Source: Hepsetus odoe
Lineage: Eukaryota; Chordata; Actinopteri; Characiformes; Hepsetidae
Reading direction: 5' to 3'
DNA: 64,000 bases
Assembly (NCBI GenBank): GCA_017165825.1
Contig: CM029386.1
Span: 21,410,400-21,474,399, forward strand
Shown: positions 10,019 through 22,011 of the stretch, one piece after another
How positions within the stretch are numbered: the stretch's first letter is position 1
How the letters are laid out: every line of letters begins with the position of its first letter
Position numbers and translations under genes: made by a program
Notes under the pieces: generated by a model
What the model was told of the DNA's origin: nothing
Seen by the model: the letters and a program-made list of their open reading frames with translations, nothing else
The model's database searches: none

Positions 10019-10159
10019 AAGAACAAAGTTAATGACATATTAAATGCTGTATATGTTAAAGGACATTTCAAGTGTAACTATGTAAAACGTCCTCCACAAT
10101 TTTTGGTACCCTGGTTAAGGTGTTTTAATAATAAAACACCTTAAAAGAATCTAATAAAT

Positions 10160-10390
10160 TATTTTATTCTTTAGGCTGAAAACACAAGAAAAAGAAAAGT
10201 CCAACCTTTAATTGAAGTACATTTATCAACCGGGGGAAAAAATCCCACAATCAGAATTAATTGAATAATTCAACAGAATTTTAATAATTAAATATTGAAT
10301 ATAAAAAAAATGTATAAATATATACAAAAACTTAATCAATTTATAGTTAAAACATTGTTTTAATTGTTTCAACTATAAAATGCAATTTAT
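10160..10390. repeat. Diverged copy of the AT-rich segment seen at 4876-5430 and 11576-11868
   Basis: Shares AACACAAGAAA..TCCAACCTTTAATTGAAG and the following AATTAATT-rich text with the two LTR-associated copies, but the LTR core is absent here. It separates the two minus-strand AIG1 exons. Confidence 0.6.
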
Positions 10391-10398
10391 CTATAGGT

Positions 10399-11093
10399 TT
10401 AAAAACCTGTCACCACACCTCTTACTCTTACTGCTCTTGCTGCTCCCAGTGCAACATCCTTCAGCTTCTTTGCCTGCTCTTTTTTACTGATTTCTTCCTG
10501 GGCTTTTTGAAACATTTCATTGGTGTAGTAGCTTCCTCCATTCCTCTTCACCATGGCATCGATCTTCTCCAGCAGCTGTGTGACCTGAATGTCATTGCTC
10601 TTGTTTCTATTGTTGAAAGCGAGGTATCTTTTCCCACATCTTCTGATCACCTGTTGAAGATCGTCATTCTCCTTGATATACTTCTCCAAACGTTTGGACC
10701 CCAGCTGATCAGAGTGGGTGAACAGAACGATGGTGTAACGTGTAGCTTCTTCTCCGAAGTTGTCCTGAATCCAGGTCACTGCATTTTTCTCCTCCTCTGT
10801 GAACCTCCCGATACTGATAACCAGCAGAAACGCATGAGGTCCAGGAACAGCCATGTAAACACATTGTTTAATATGTTCTTTCATTTCTTCCAGATTCAAT
10901 GTTCCAAAGATTCCAGGTATATCAACCACATGAATTCTTCTGCCTCCACGATCTGCAACATTTCTTTTGCACTCATTAGTAACGGCTGATGGAGAAGCCT
11001 CCTCCTTAAAGCTTTCTCTGCCCAGGATGGTGTTCCCCGTTGCACTTTTTCCAGCTCCACTTTTACCCACCAGAACAATCCTCAGTTCAGACT
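10399..11093 (-). CDS. GIMAP family GTPase, AIG1 exon (gene b), shortened tail
   Basis: A close paralogue of gene a: P-loop GKSGAGKSATGN, G3 as DIPG, GPHAFLLVISIGRF, and FTHSDQL. The exon begins after CTTTCTCAG in the same phase as gene a. The reading frame stops just as the hydrophobic C-terminus should begin (RVRGVVTGF, then stop), so the membrane-associated segment of gene a is missing. Joined to exon 14450-14462 it gives about 235 residues. It may be a soluble GIMAP or a recently truncated copy. Confidence 0.82.
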
Positions 11094-11263
11094 CTGAGAA
11101 AGAACACAGTTAATGACATGTTAAATGCTTAATATGTTAAAGGACATTTCAAGTGTAACTATGTGAAATGCTTTCCACAGTTATTGGCACCCCTGGTTAA
11201 GGTATGTTTTTAGGCTTCTAGTCAATTCTTTTTTTCCCTCCAGAAAATATAGGCTCATGTCTC

Positions 11264-11869
11264 TGTGGGGGGGTAGGACGTCAATGCAGAGGCAGGAGTC
11301 CAGAACCTAACTTTATTACTTGTATTATCAAAGACAAGTTCCAAGAACTGCAGTTCTAATCAAACCAAGACGCAAGGAACTGTAGTCTGACTAAACCAAG
11401 TTATCAAAACCACCATTAAGCTTCGCCTAGTGAATGAGCCGCGCTCTGTTCTGACTAATCAGGGCTTAAATAGCAGCCCCAATGAAGCACACCTGTGCCT
11501 TCATGAGCTCAGGTGTGCTCAGTCAGAACAGAGCACCCTCTACCGTGCCCAAAACAAACCTCAACCGTGACAAGTCACAAGAAAGAGAACACAAGAAAGA
11601 GAAAAATCCAACCTTTAATTGAAGTACATTTATTAATTGGGGATAAAAAATTCCACAATCAGAATTAATTTAATAATTAAACATAACTTTAATGATTTAT
11701 TATTGAATATAAGATGTATATAAAATGTATATAAAAATGTCAGAGTTTTAATATTTGAAACATTTCTGTAATTTTTGGTTTAATTTTAAAATTTAATCAG
11801 AGTAAATTAGAACTTTTAATTAGTAATTAATTACTTCCTGTGTCCCTGGGGTATAAATATGATGTGACA
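11264..11869 (-). mobile_element. LTR of the IQ-cassette family with attached AT-rich segment
   Basis: Begins TGTGGGGGGG and ends TGTGACA. It contains the LTR TATTTAAGCCC-type box, an AATAAA-type signal on the minus strand, the CCCTCTACCGTGCCC terminal block, and then the same AT-rich segment as 4876-5430. No SINE is present in it, so it preserves the empty SINE target at 11757-11769. No coding body adjoins it. Confidence 0.7.
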
Positions 11870-12190
11870 CAGAGTCCTATCTTTTCCAAAGGCCCAGGGA
11901 ACTTTGTTAGGGTGTGTGGTATCATGAACTCCTTCTAACACCAGAACATTTTAAATCAAAATCTGGAGGCTTCTGCCAGAAAGCTGAAGATGGATTATCA
12001 TTGGATCTTCCAGCAGGATAATGACCCTAATCATGTGGCACAATCTACACAAAAATGTCTCAGCAGACACAATATCAAGCTCCTCCCATGGCTGTCTCAG
12101 TCCGCAGACCTCAACCCCTGCAATGACCCTACGATCCGGAACCAAATTCAGAAAGTGAAATAAAAGCATTTTCATAAATATAATAACTTT
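11870..12190 (+). mobile_element. Tc1-like transposase fragment
   Basis: The plus strand reads FQQDNDPNHVAQSTQKCL and, further on, SQSADLNP. These correspond to the second and third catalytic blocks of Tc1 transposases (QQDNDPKHT-like and WPSQSPDLNPIE-like). Several frame breaks are present, the final Glu block is lost, and no inverted repeats are visible. A relic. Confidence 0.75.
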
Positions 12191-12984
12191 CTTAATTTTT
12201 AGAGAACTGTTAAATATAGATAAGAATTAACAAAACAATGATATTCATCTATAGGTTTAAAAAGTTTAGTTAGATACTTTAGACATCACTTCACCCTTTA
12301 TATCTAAATGGTCTTCTCAATTGTCCCCACATGTTGAGCAGAAGGTAATTGTATGCTTTCAAGTAGTAGTTTTGCTGTCTAGTCAAGAGGGCGACCTGGC
12401 AAGTTTTTTGTTTTTTGCCACCACCTGTATCCACTGTTGGACAGGGTGCAGGTCTGAATGGCTCACCCTGAACTCTCTGGACTGCAGCAGCAGGGGATCC
12501 AGATAGCAGCATTAATCTCCAGATCTCAGGATTCACACCAGAATCCTCCAAATAAGCCACTGTAGTGTGATCATCCCTTTTTATTTTTCTCATTGATTTG
12601 ACCTGCAGAGGGTCTTCATAACTGTTGTTTCGGGGATTTTCTCTGCGACTCTCAAAACCTGTCAGGTGTCTTTTGCTCAGGACTCAAGAGGTTTCCTGCT
12701 CTTTCAGGACATATTGTTCAACAGGTTTTTTTCTTTTTTTCTTTTTTTACAAATATCTGCCAGTATTGCTGTTCTGTGCCCTTTCTGTGATGTGGTTTGA
12801 TTTGTTTTTATCTTGGAAGTAGCTTGACTATTTTGAGATGTTTTTCTGGGTTTGTGTTCTAAAATTGCATTTGATTTATTATCAGTGGGAGTGTTGTTTC
12901 AAGATTTATTGGGGAATGGCTGAAGTTTGTCTCGCCCAGTGGTGGAGTTGATCTGCTTTAGAGTGTAGCTCCATGCTCTTGAAA
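12190..12984. other. Intergenic, no recognised gene
   Basis: Mixed sequence with short frames on both strands and no splice-supported exon or family match. A T-rich stretch lies at 12725-12750. Confidence 0.5.
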
Positions 12985-13112
12985 AAGAGAAAGTGAAAGT
13001 GACAACCCTTGTCATTGCGAGGTCACAGCACAGCAAGTGTGAACCACATCGAAATTGGACCTCTGCTTTTAACCCATGCACACAAACACCATGCAGCAGT
13101 GGGCAGCTATTG
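12985..13112 (-). mobile_element. SINE family B fragment
   Basis: AGAAAGTGAAAGTGACAACC..GTCATTGCGA and the TGCAGCAGTGGGCAGC block identify the tail half of the family. The tRNA-like head is absent. Confidence 0.6.
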
Positions 13113-14449
13113 AACTTAAATTTTGTACATTTTGTCTCGTTATTGCTGGACATGAGCTGTCAGGCTAACAAAGGTTTAACTAGTGCTTGGGTGGAGCTCA
13201 ACTGGTCCTTGTTGTTCTGCAGACGGGTGCAGCATGTGGTGTCTTCACATCTGCTCCTAGTGGTTGGACCTTTTTCCTCTTAATGTGTTTTCTCCCTTCA
13301 ATAAGCCCAAGTTTATTTGCAGCCAGTATCAACAGGGTGAAACTGTATGGGATTGTCAAGACGCTTGATCTATTGGGATGCCTTTTTTTTAATTGAATCA
13401 TTTTTATCTTATTGCTAACAAAGACTTTATAGTCTTCAAATCTGTGTGACCTGTTCAGGTTTTAAATGGGTAAAACTTGGGGTGAAACTCCAAGCTCCAT
13501 TTTCATTTTTTGATGTCCTTTTTTTATAACACCAAATTGGCTGATTCTGAATTCATCCAAATTTAATTAAAAAATAATATTGAAGGAAATCTCAAAACTT
13601 ACCAGAAAAGGAATCTGAAGTAGCATCAAAGTCCTGAAAATCGATTAAGGGAACTGCAAAGACAATCGTTATCTTAGCAATGCAGACATTTCCTTGAGGT
13701 TACAGAGGACATTATTTTTCATGCTTTTTATTTTTTCTATGAACCAATTAATATTTGTTTAACTGTGATTTTTGGATTTGTTGGACAACAAGCCTGTCAT
13801 CCTAGAGTCAAACCCTTGTTATTTTATGCTGAATGTTATTAATGATTTATAAGTGTGTTATAACATGTTTATTAATATGTGGTAGAGCTTTAAATTCAGG
13901 TGGAGCAGACTTTGGACTTAGGATTTAATCTCAGGTCTAAGCCATATAGAGTGAAGGACATGTTTCATTTAGAAACTATGAAGTGCTTGATTGCATCTCT
14001 CTAGATTAGAGCTTCTGCCAGAAGACATTAATGTAAACATATTTATTGTAGTTGCTGCAAAACTGAGACTAAGATGTGAGTCCTTCACCCTGCCACCAAC
14101 TGAGGAACTGTCCAGCATGATTCTCCACTTTTTCACCTGTAAGTTCTGGGACAGGTCCAGTACTCCACTCCACCAAGGTCAAGCTAATTGGCTCAGAAAA
14201 TGGATTATGACTGAAAATGTGGTGTTGAGCATTAATTTTCACAAAAGATGTAAAAAACACATCAAGTGACACCACATTTTGGGAGTGGCAAAATAAATTG
14301 TCGTCACAAATGATTTCCAGCCATTATTAAATAAAGTGGGTTCTAATGTCATAAAAGATAAAAAATAAAAAATAAATAAATAACCAGCATTTTTCCTCTC
14401 CATTTAAAAACAAAATAAAATCTCAAAAGGTCAAACAGAATGTAGTTAC
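13113..14449. other. Intron/intergenic of the minus-strand GIMAP pair
   Basis: If exon 14450-14462 belongs to gene a or b, this is the first intron. A 31-base minus-strand segment at 13603-13633 has acceptor and donor signals, but its phase does not fit the flanking exons. Nothing else is recognised. Confidence 0.45.
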
Positions 14450-14462
14450 CTCTTTCACCCAT
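14450..14462 (-). CDS. First coding exon (MGER) for the minus-strand GIMAP genes
   Basis: ATGGGTGAAAGAG followed by donor GTAAC encodes MGER plus one base. The phase (1) matches exactly the two-base overhang of the AIG1 exons at 11093 and 9797. The same design, a four-codon first exon ending in phase 1, is seen at 39555-39567 in the plus-strand GIMAP gene, which supports the call. A TATA box lies about 80 bases upstream. Confidence 0.65.
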
Positions 14463-14537
14463 CGTTCCTCTTCCTGTTGTTCACTTTTCGGTGGACTGTC
14501 AGACTTGGAGAGTCAGACTCCACTTGCTCAACACCCA

Positions 14538-14544
14538 TTTTATA
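14538..14544 (-). promoter_or_regulatory. TATA box of the minus-strand GIMAP pair
   Basis: On the minus strand GGGTATAAAATGGG precedes the MGER exon by about 80 bases, a spacing that leaves a 5-prime UTR of about 50 bases. A GAAAAGTGAAC motif in that UTR is loosely like an interferon-response half site; this last point is weak. Confidence 0.5.
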
Positions 14545-14559
14545 CCCTTAATACTGCAG

Positions 14560-15171
14560 TGGCCTTTCCTCCAGTGTCTTGTTGATCACACAACCTGTAT
14601 GTGGCGAGGCCTGTAGTGCCAGTTATTCCAGAAACATTCTTTTTAAACTGGGTTTTTAACCAACTTCCTCCTTTAAAGTCTTGTTTTACTTTTATTTAAG
14701 GTCCTTTAGAGAAGAATGTGCTTTGGTTCAATGCTCAAATTCAGCCTCACAGAAACAAACACCCTGGACTGGCTATTAGACACAGATTTCCTGTCCCTTC
14801 ATAGTTCTTGTCAATTTTAGTTCACTCTCCTACTAATGTTAGCACTTTCCCAAAGTTTCCAAAAAGTCCTCCACAAAGTTTTATTTCCTCTTTCAAACAT
14901 CAAATGGCTCCTGCAGAGTCTCTTATTCCAATGAAAAACAACCTTGGATGTTTAATATCATATCCTGTTTAAATCTCACATTTACACTTCATTTTTTTTA
15001 AAAGAGCTCATTTTTTGTCCAGATAGATTGTATTCCACCCTCACTTTACACCATGTGTGTTTGTGAAGATCTGAAATGAAAAAACTGACTTCAGTTCCTT
15101 GTTGTCACTGTGGCAGATGAGGAAGAACATAAACATGGAGGCAGGGTTTTAAAATGGGGTTTCTTTAAATG
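14560..15171. other. Intergenic, upstream of the GIMAP pair
   Basis: Nothing recognised beyond possible promoter sequence. Confidence 0.4.
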
Positions 15172-15406
15172 GTGGGCAGCGGTGGCCTAGTGGTTAGGGC
15201 ATTGGCCAGAGGATCAGGGGCTCAAACCCCTTCCCAATGGGTTGCCCTGAGGTACCCTTGAGCAAGGTGCCATCCCCGTCCTGCTCCTCCCTGCGATGGG
15301 CGGGTGACCTGTCCAGGGTGCGTCCCCCGTCCTCACCCTGTGTGTGCTGGGTTGGACACCAGCACTCCCCCGCGACCCAGTTTGGGACAAGCGGCAGAAG
15401 ATGGAT
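15172..15406 (+). mobile_element. tRNA-derived SINE family A
   Basis: Flanked by GGTTTCTTTAAATG at 15158-15171 and 15407-15420. B box slightly decayed (GGCTCAAACCC). Confidence 0.9.
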
Positions 15407-15779
15407 GGTTTCTTTAAATGACAAATACAGAAGGTTTGGAATGTATCTTTTATTTCAGGTTATGCTGTGAGACTGCAATTTGAGACACAAGAGCAGGTCC
15501 AACCCCGTGGCAGGTTCTTAAGTAAGCAGTTCATGCTTGAAAGCTCCTCTGTGTGGCCAAATGAAAGACTTTAGAAAAAGATAGAAGGCCCAAAACCCCT
15601 CCTCAGTGATGTGAAAAGCTGATTTTCAGGAACAGGAAGGGCAGAAAATTTGTCTTCTTTACCAATAATCTGTAAAGATTAACTAACATTTTCAACCCAA
15701 TTTTTTTTTGCCACTTTTAAAATGATTCTTACTTTTACAGAAGTGAGAGGTTGCAACATCATGTATCAGTATAAACACA

Positions 15780-16575
15780 GTGACTAGGGATGCACAAATA
15801 CAAACAAGTATTTCTTCATGCCGGTCTGTCATCATCTCACACCGGAATCAAGGCGCAAACGCGTAGATTCCACATAGGTACGTTTTAAACAAAAAGTATC
15901 ACTAGGATGTGACACGGTCCCAAGCCTGGATAAATGGGGAGGGTTATGTCAGGAAGGACATCTGGTGTAATGCTTTGCCAAATCAATATGCAGAACGATA
16001 CAGAATTCCCTAACGGATCAGTCAAGGCCTGGGTTAACAATGACCGCCACCAGTGCTGTTAGCCTACAGGGTGCTGGTGGAAATCGGACTACTGTTGGCC
16101 AATGGAGAAGAAGAAGAGGAGGAAGGTATGTCCAGATGGAGATGGAGAGAAAAAGGGGGAGGAAAGTGGAAGTGAGGGTAGGGACTTTGAATGTTGGCAG
16201 CATGGCTGGTAAAGGGAGAAAATTAGCTGATATGATGGAGAGAAGAAAGTTTGACATTTTGTGTGAAAGACTAGATGGAAGGGTAGTAAGAGCAGGTGGA
16301 TGAGGGTTTAAACTGGTCAACCATGGTGTGGATAGAAGGAGGAATGGGGGAGGTGTTATCCTGAAGAAAGAGTATGTGAAGAGTGTATTGGAGGTGTAAA
16401 GGGGGTCAGGGAGGGTGATGAGTTTGAAGTTGGAAGCTGAAGGTGTGATGATGAATGTTGCTTATGCCCCAAGTTGGATACAAGAAGGAAGAGAAAGTAG
16501 AATTCCGGAATGAGTTAGATGATAGAGTTATAAGTGATGGAGAGAGTAGCCAGGGGAGAGAGAGTGCTGATTGGG
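15780..16575 (+). mobile_element. RTE-like LINE, 5-prime region fragment
   Basis: Matches, inverted, the 5-prime UTR and start of the LINE at 52579-55722, including the frame VEVRVGTLNVGSMAGKG of the endonuclease start. It has frameshifts and is cut off before reverse transcriptase at about 16575, where an L2-like LINE in opposite orientation begins. Confidence 0.8.
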
Positions 16576-16748
16576 TAGACATTGGCGGTTTAAGAGTTTA
16601 AAAGTCTGATGGCCAGGGGGAAGAAACTTTTTCCCATCCTGGAAGTGGAGGCCCGTATGCTGCGGAACCTTTTCCTGAATGGCAGGAGGGAGAAGAGAGT
16701 GTGGGATGGGTGGGAGGAATCACCCACAATTCTGGTTGCTTTGCGGAT

Positions 16749-17875
16749 TTAGCGAGTGGTGAAAATGTCCTGTACAGAGGGCAGAGAGATCCCGATGATC
16801 TTCTCAGCTGTTCTCACTACCCGTTGTAGGGACTTGCGGTCTAAGACATTGCAGTTCCCGTACCAGGCAGTAATGCAGCCGCTCAGGATGCTCTCAATGG
16901 TTCCTCTGTAAAAGATGGTTAGGATGGAAGGTGGGAGATGGGCTTTCCTCAGTCTGCGCAGGAAGTAGAGACGCTGCTGGGCTTTCTTAGTGATGGAGTT
17001 GGTGTTGAGGGTCCACGTGAGGTTGTCAGTAATGTGAACACCAAGAAACTTGGTGCTCTGGACCATCTCCACAGGTGAGGTGTTGATAATAAGTGAAGCG
17101 TGGTCCCAACATGGTCTCCTGAAGTCAACAACCATCTCTTTAGTCTTGTCGACATTCAGAGACAGGTTGTTGGTTCTGCACCAGTCCGTCAGCTCTTGTA
17201 TCTCCTCTCTGTAGGCTGCCTCGTCTCCACCGCTGATCAGACCCACCACGGTTGTATCATCAGCGAATTTGATGATGTGGTTCGAGCTGTGCATGGCTGC
17301 ACAGTCGTGGGTCATCAGTGTGAACAGCAGTGGGCTGAGCACACAGCCCTGGGGGGCTCCTGTGCTCAGTGTGATGGTGTTGGAGGTGCTGCTACTGATC
17401 CTGACTGACTTGGGTCTCCCAGTCAGGCAGTCCAGGATCCAGTTACAGAGGGAGATGTTCAGGCCCAGCAGCCTCAGCTTCTCACTCAGGTGCTGAGGGA
17501 TGATGGTGTTGAATGCTGAACTGTAGTCGATGAACAGCATTCTGACATAACTATACTTTCTGTCCAGATGAGAAAGGGCCAGATGGAGGGTGGTGGAGAC
17601 TGCATCATCCATTGATGATCATCAAACTACAGCGGGTCAAGTGATGAAGGGATCTGGGACTTGATGTGCCTCATGACCAGCCTCTCGAAGCACTTCATGA
17701 TGATGGGTGTGAGTGCGACGGGACGATAGTCATTGAGGCAGGAGATAGATGGTTTCTTTTGCACTGGAATGGTGCTGGTGGTCTTGAAGCACCTTGGAAC
17801 AACAGTGGTGCTCAGAGAGATGTTGAAGATGTCAGTGAGAACATCTGCCAGCTGTTCTGCACATCCTCTGAGCAC
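16749..17875 (-). pseudogene. L2-like reverse transcriptase region
   Basis: Open for 287 codons at 16749-17612 with RT blocks LFIDYSSAFNTIIP, GAPQGCVLSPLLF and FADDTTVVG (catalytic DD), then the LGVHIT and WYGNC motifs of the C-terminal part. A second frame at 17627-17875 supplies the fingers (DYRPVALTPIIMKCFERLV). A stop or frameshift lies between them at about 17615. Confidence 0.8.
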
Positions 17876-17884
17876 ACAACCTTG

Positions 17885-19654
17885 AATATTAAGTGCGACA
17901 ATTAAGACAATTAAGATGGCGCCACGTGAGAGGCAGCCAGTTACAGGAGCTCTGACAACTTTCTGTTCTTTTTACTTATTTAATCTATTTTCTTTACTTT
18001 ATTTATTACTTCTTTCACTTCCTCTTCTAATCTGTCACAAGTACAGCAGTCAGAGGAGAATTGTTAACTTTTTTTTCTATTTTTTAATTGTATTTGGACT
18101 GTTTTACCCTGCACGCGGTGAGTCACCAGACAATGGGTTCATTGTTTACACTCGGGACCAGCTGCTAGCGCTTAGCAACCAGCCGATACAGCCCAGCAAA
18201 AGAGCAGAGATCCCATGGGAGCTACAGCGGAGGAGACCGGGCTGTAGAGCTGGAGTGAAACACTGGGAGAGGAAGAGTCAGTACTAACCATCGGTACCCT
18301 CGGTCATCATGGGGCATGTCAGATCTCTCCCTAATAAGATCGATGAGCTAACGGCGCTCACCAGGCTCCAGAGAGAGTACAGGGAGGTCAACTTGATGTG
18401 CTTCACGGAGTCCTGGCTGACACACCTCACTCCAGACACTCTCACTGCTGTACCGGGATTCCACCTGGTGAGAGCGGACCAGAGCGTGAAGGAGACCTGT
18501 AAGAGGAAAGGCGGGGGGATTGTGATGTATGTGAACGAGAGATGGTGTAACCAAGGGCACATTTCCGTTAAAGAGCAGTGCTGCACACGGGACGTGGAGC
18601 TGCTAGCGGTTAGCATCCGACCATATTATCTGCCGCGCGAGTTCTCACAAGTCAACGTGGTAACTGTTTACATCCCGCTGACGGCAGACGCAACAGCAGC
18701 CTGCGAAACCATACACACAGTTGTGTCTCACCTGCAGAAAGCACATCCCCAAGCCTTCCTCCTGATTTCTGGTGATTTTAATCATGTCTCCTTGTCCTCC
18801 ACTCTGCCTACTCTCACCCAGTATGTGGACTGCTGCACCTGGGAAAACAGGACATTGGACTTACTGTATGCAAACACTAAGGATGCATACAGAGCATCAC
18901 CCCTCCCTCCATTCTGACACTCAGACCATAACCTAGTCCATCTGGTTCCCTCATATATACCTCTAGTATGCAATCAACCCCCTACTACAACGTATGTGAG
19001 AGGATGGTCTGATGAGTCTAGCATGGCACTCAGGGACTGTTTCCAAACCACAGACTGGGAGGCGCTGTGCAGCCCACATAGAGAGGACATCTACAGTCTA
19101 ACATTCTGCATAACTGACTACATCACCTTCTGTGTGGATTAAACTTTACCGACCAGGAGAGTACAGTGCTACTCCAATAATAAACCATGGCTGACCCCTG
19201 ATCTGAGAGCTTTGCTGAAGCAGAAGTCAAGAGCCTTCAGATCAGGAGATAAAGAGGCAATGAGGACAGCTCAGAAGGAGCTGAAAAGAGAGATAAGGAG
19301 GGGGAAGGACAGATACAGAGAGAGGCTGGAGGAGCAGCTCAAACAATGCAGGGGTGTGTGGAGAGGATTGAACACCATGACTGGAAGGAGCACATTGAGT
19401 AGGGGAGGCCCAGAGTCTGGAGATCGGGACTGGGCTAATAGTTTAAATCTGTTCTTTAACAGGTTTGACTCAGGAATTTGCCCCTCACCCAACCACCAAA
19501 GCCCAATACATGCCAGTGCCCCCCTTCACACCTCTCTGCAACCCCCACCAGGGATATCAGCTGCGTATCCCCTTTAATCTTCTCCTTACCCCCCCTTTCC
19601 CCTGAGGATTCTTCTGCTATCCCACTCATCAGGAGGCACCCACTCTCACACCTC

Positions 19655-19702
<48 letters not shown>

Positions 19703-19870
19703 TAGATTATTTATTATTTATAGCTCCTGTACTTTCTCCTGTACTTGTTCTTTTCTTTATATCTCTATTTTTATATATCTTTTTTCTATTCTTTTTCTGT
19801 ACATCTGTTACTTTTATAAGAGCCCTGTAACGCCCAAATTTCCCATTCGTGGAATAATAAAAGATTACTC
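17885..19870 (+). mobile_element. Nested plus-strand L2-like LINE, internally deleted
   Basis: Begins near AAGATGGCGCC, has a 5-prime UTR, and an endonuclease frame at 18309-18917 (motifs VRSLPNKIDEL, TESWLTHLTP, LLISGDFNH, ENRTLDLLY). A linker frame at 19212-19577 follows. Reverse transcriptase is absent: the copy jumps to a 3-prime end with AATAATAAAAGATTAC and a (TCTAC)n tail. A GA-rich microsatellite at 19671-19698 lies at the deletion. Confidence 0.75.
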
Positions 19871-20641
19871 TGCTCTACTCTACTCTATTGTCTGGACTGG
19901 CAGCTTTCCGTGGGTTTACTCTGAGAAGAGATCTCACCTTGGCTGTGGTCAGACAGAGAATCTGGTCGTTCTGAGGAGGGGTGGTCTTCCTCATTATCGT
20001 GTTGTTCATTGCATCAAACCATGCGTGGAAGTGGTTCAGCGCATCTGGGAGGGAGGGGTCACCATCACAGGCAGGTGGAGATGTCCAATAGTTGGTGAGG
20101 GCTTGGATGCCCTGCCACATGCACCGTATGAACTCGCTTCGCCGCTCTGATGGCCTGAGACAGGTTTGCCCTTGCTGTGCTTAGGGCGGCCTCGTCCCCT
20201 GACTTGAAGGCCTTGTCCCGGGGTCTCAGGAGTTTGTGCACCTCAGCAGTCATCCATGGCTCTTGCTGATGCACTTGCTGATGTAGCCAGTCACTGGAGC
20301 TGTGTACTCCTCCAGGTTGATGGAGTCACCGTAGGTTGCAGCCTCCCTAAACATGTCCCACTTGGTGCGTTCAAAGCAGTCCTGAAGAGCAGAGATGGCT
20401 TCTGTGGGCCAGGTCTTTACTTGCTTCAGGGTGGGCCTCACGCGCCTGACGATGGGTCTGTACTCTGGACCAGCAGAAAGGTGTGGTCTGAGTGTCCGAG
20501 GTGGGGGGGCGGGGCTCCGCTCTGTACGCGCCGGCCATGTTTGTGTTAACACAGTCCAGCGTGTTTTCCCCCCTCGTTGCAAAGTTCACATGTTAATGGA
20601 ATTTAGGGAAAACTGACTTGAAATTTGCATGGTTGAAATCT

Positions 20642-20894
20642 AGGGGCAGTGGTGGCCTAGTGGTTAGGGTGTTGGCCACGTGATCGGAGGATCGGGGGTT
20701 TGAACCCCTTCCCAGTGGGTTGCCCTGAGGTACCCTTGAGCAAGGTGCCGTCCCCGTCCCGCTCCTCCCTGCGATGGGCTGGTGACCTGTCCAGGGTGCA
20801 TCCCCCGTCCTCGCCCTGTGTGCGCTGGGTTGGACGCCAGCACCCCCCCGCGACCCCGTTTGGGACAAGCGGCAGATAATGGATGGATGGATTG
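20642..20894 (+). mobile_element. tRNA-derived SINE family A inside the L2 relic
   Basis: Flanked by ATGGTTGAAATCT at 20629-20641 and 20895-20907. It cuts the minus-strand L2 endonuclease frame, so it is younger than that LINE. Confidence 0.92.
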
Positions 20895-21329
20895 ATGGTT
20901 GAAATCTCCGGCAACAATAAACAGTCCGTCTGGGTGGTAATTTTGGAGCTCGCTGATAACTCTGACTGCACCTGACTGTCAGCACCTCCATCAGTGTTGA
21001 ACAGTGTGTAGAGACCAGCACAGCGTTTGTACACCATTGTGTGTTTACGTAAACACACAGCCCCCCTCCGCGAGTCTTGCCGCGTGAGTTTCTGTCCGCG
21101 CGAAACGCGGAGAGTCCGGCAAGCTGGATTGCGGTGTCCGGAACGCTGTCGCTGAGCCATGTCTCAAGGCTCACAAAACCGCCATTTCTGTTCACTGGCC
21201 TCCACAGAAAGAGAAAGACTCAGTGTAAAGGAAGGGGTCAGAGTCCTCACTGTCAGAAAACATGCAAAAAGGATCAAACTTGGTCTAGTAGGAGTTCATT
21301 TCCTGTTTCACCTTCTTCCTGATCAGACT

Positions 21330-22010
21330 TCAGTTCTGGAATTTCATTTAAAAAAGGTTTTTTTTTTTTCTTTTTTACCCAACTGACATCAAATAAAACA
21401 CTTTTAAATTTTTAAATTAAATTTTTTTAAAACATCATCTTCACAGAATTAGCAAAGGTTAATCTTAACTTTGAGATTAACTTAACTTTGTGCAACATTT
21501 AAACCCTCGGATTAGAATCGCCTGAGGTGCTTAAAGAGCATAAATATAAAAACATTTTCATTGAAAAGCACATTGCCAACTGTTGGTGGATCTAAATATC
21601 TAAGCTCAGAGCTTGTGTGGCAATTTAATATTTTTATATTTTGTGTAGGCAGGAATTAAAACAAGCAATTTATAAGAGCATCATTTCTTCCGTAATCTTT
21701 ATATGTCATTGAGATGCCACAAGTCAAAAAACCCTTATATTGCACTTACAAAGAAAATTTAATTGATATGTTGTACATATTTACATATTTGTGTTTGCAT
21801 TAAACTTCTTCAGCTGAACAAGAAACTACAAAATTAATCCTTAGATAGAAAGAAAATATCAAAATTCAAAGTAGCAGCTTTGTCCATCTTGTCAATCAAG
21901 GCAACTGCAAAAGATCATTGCTTCATGAACAAGTTAAAGAAAAACTCAACAAAGCAGTCATTTCTTTTCATGGGGAGCAGGTGTTGGTTTTGATATTTCT
22001 TCTATGAAGA
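21330..22010. other. AT-rich intergenic DNA
   Basis: Poly-T and A-rich tracts, no gene-like frame and no recognised repeat. Confidence 0.5.
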
Positions 22011-22011
22011 A

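Larger units (their letters stand above)
16585..21200 (-). mobile_element. L2-like LINE, broken by a nested L2 copy and a SINE
   Basis: The minus-strand endonuclease start lies near 21195-20908. After the SINE come the middle frames (20582-19875). Then after a plus-strand LINE insertion (about 17885-19870) the same frame resumes at about 17880 and runs through reverse transcriptase to 16749 and a 3-prime UTR to about 16585. On both sides of the nested copy the protein text fits: one side ends KAASPDN, the other starts IQGCVLRGCAEQ, the usual fingers-domain motif. RT motifs: AFNTIIPQHL, TGAPQGCVLSP, KFADDTTVVG. Several frameshifts and stops. Clade (L2/CR1 group) is from memory of motif style. 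Confidence 0.75.

Noticed and set aside
10090..10145. Short Tc1-like terminal text, also at 11180-11215
   Set aside because: Only GGTACCCTGGTTAAGG-like pieces without a paired inverted repeat; too short to annotate.
13603..13633. 31-base minus-strand exon candidate between the MGER exon and the AIG1 exons
   Set aside because: Good acceptor and donor, but entry phase 0 does not fit the phase-1 donor of the first exon, and it would bring a stop.
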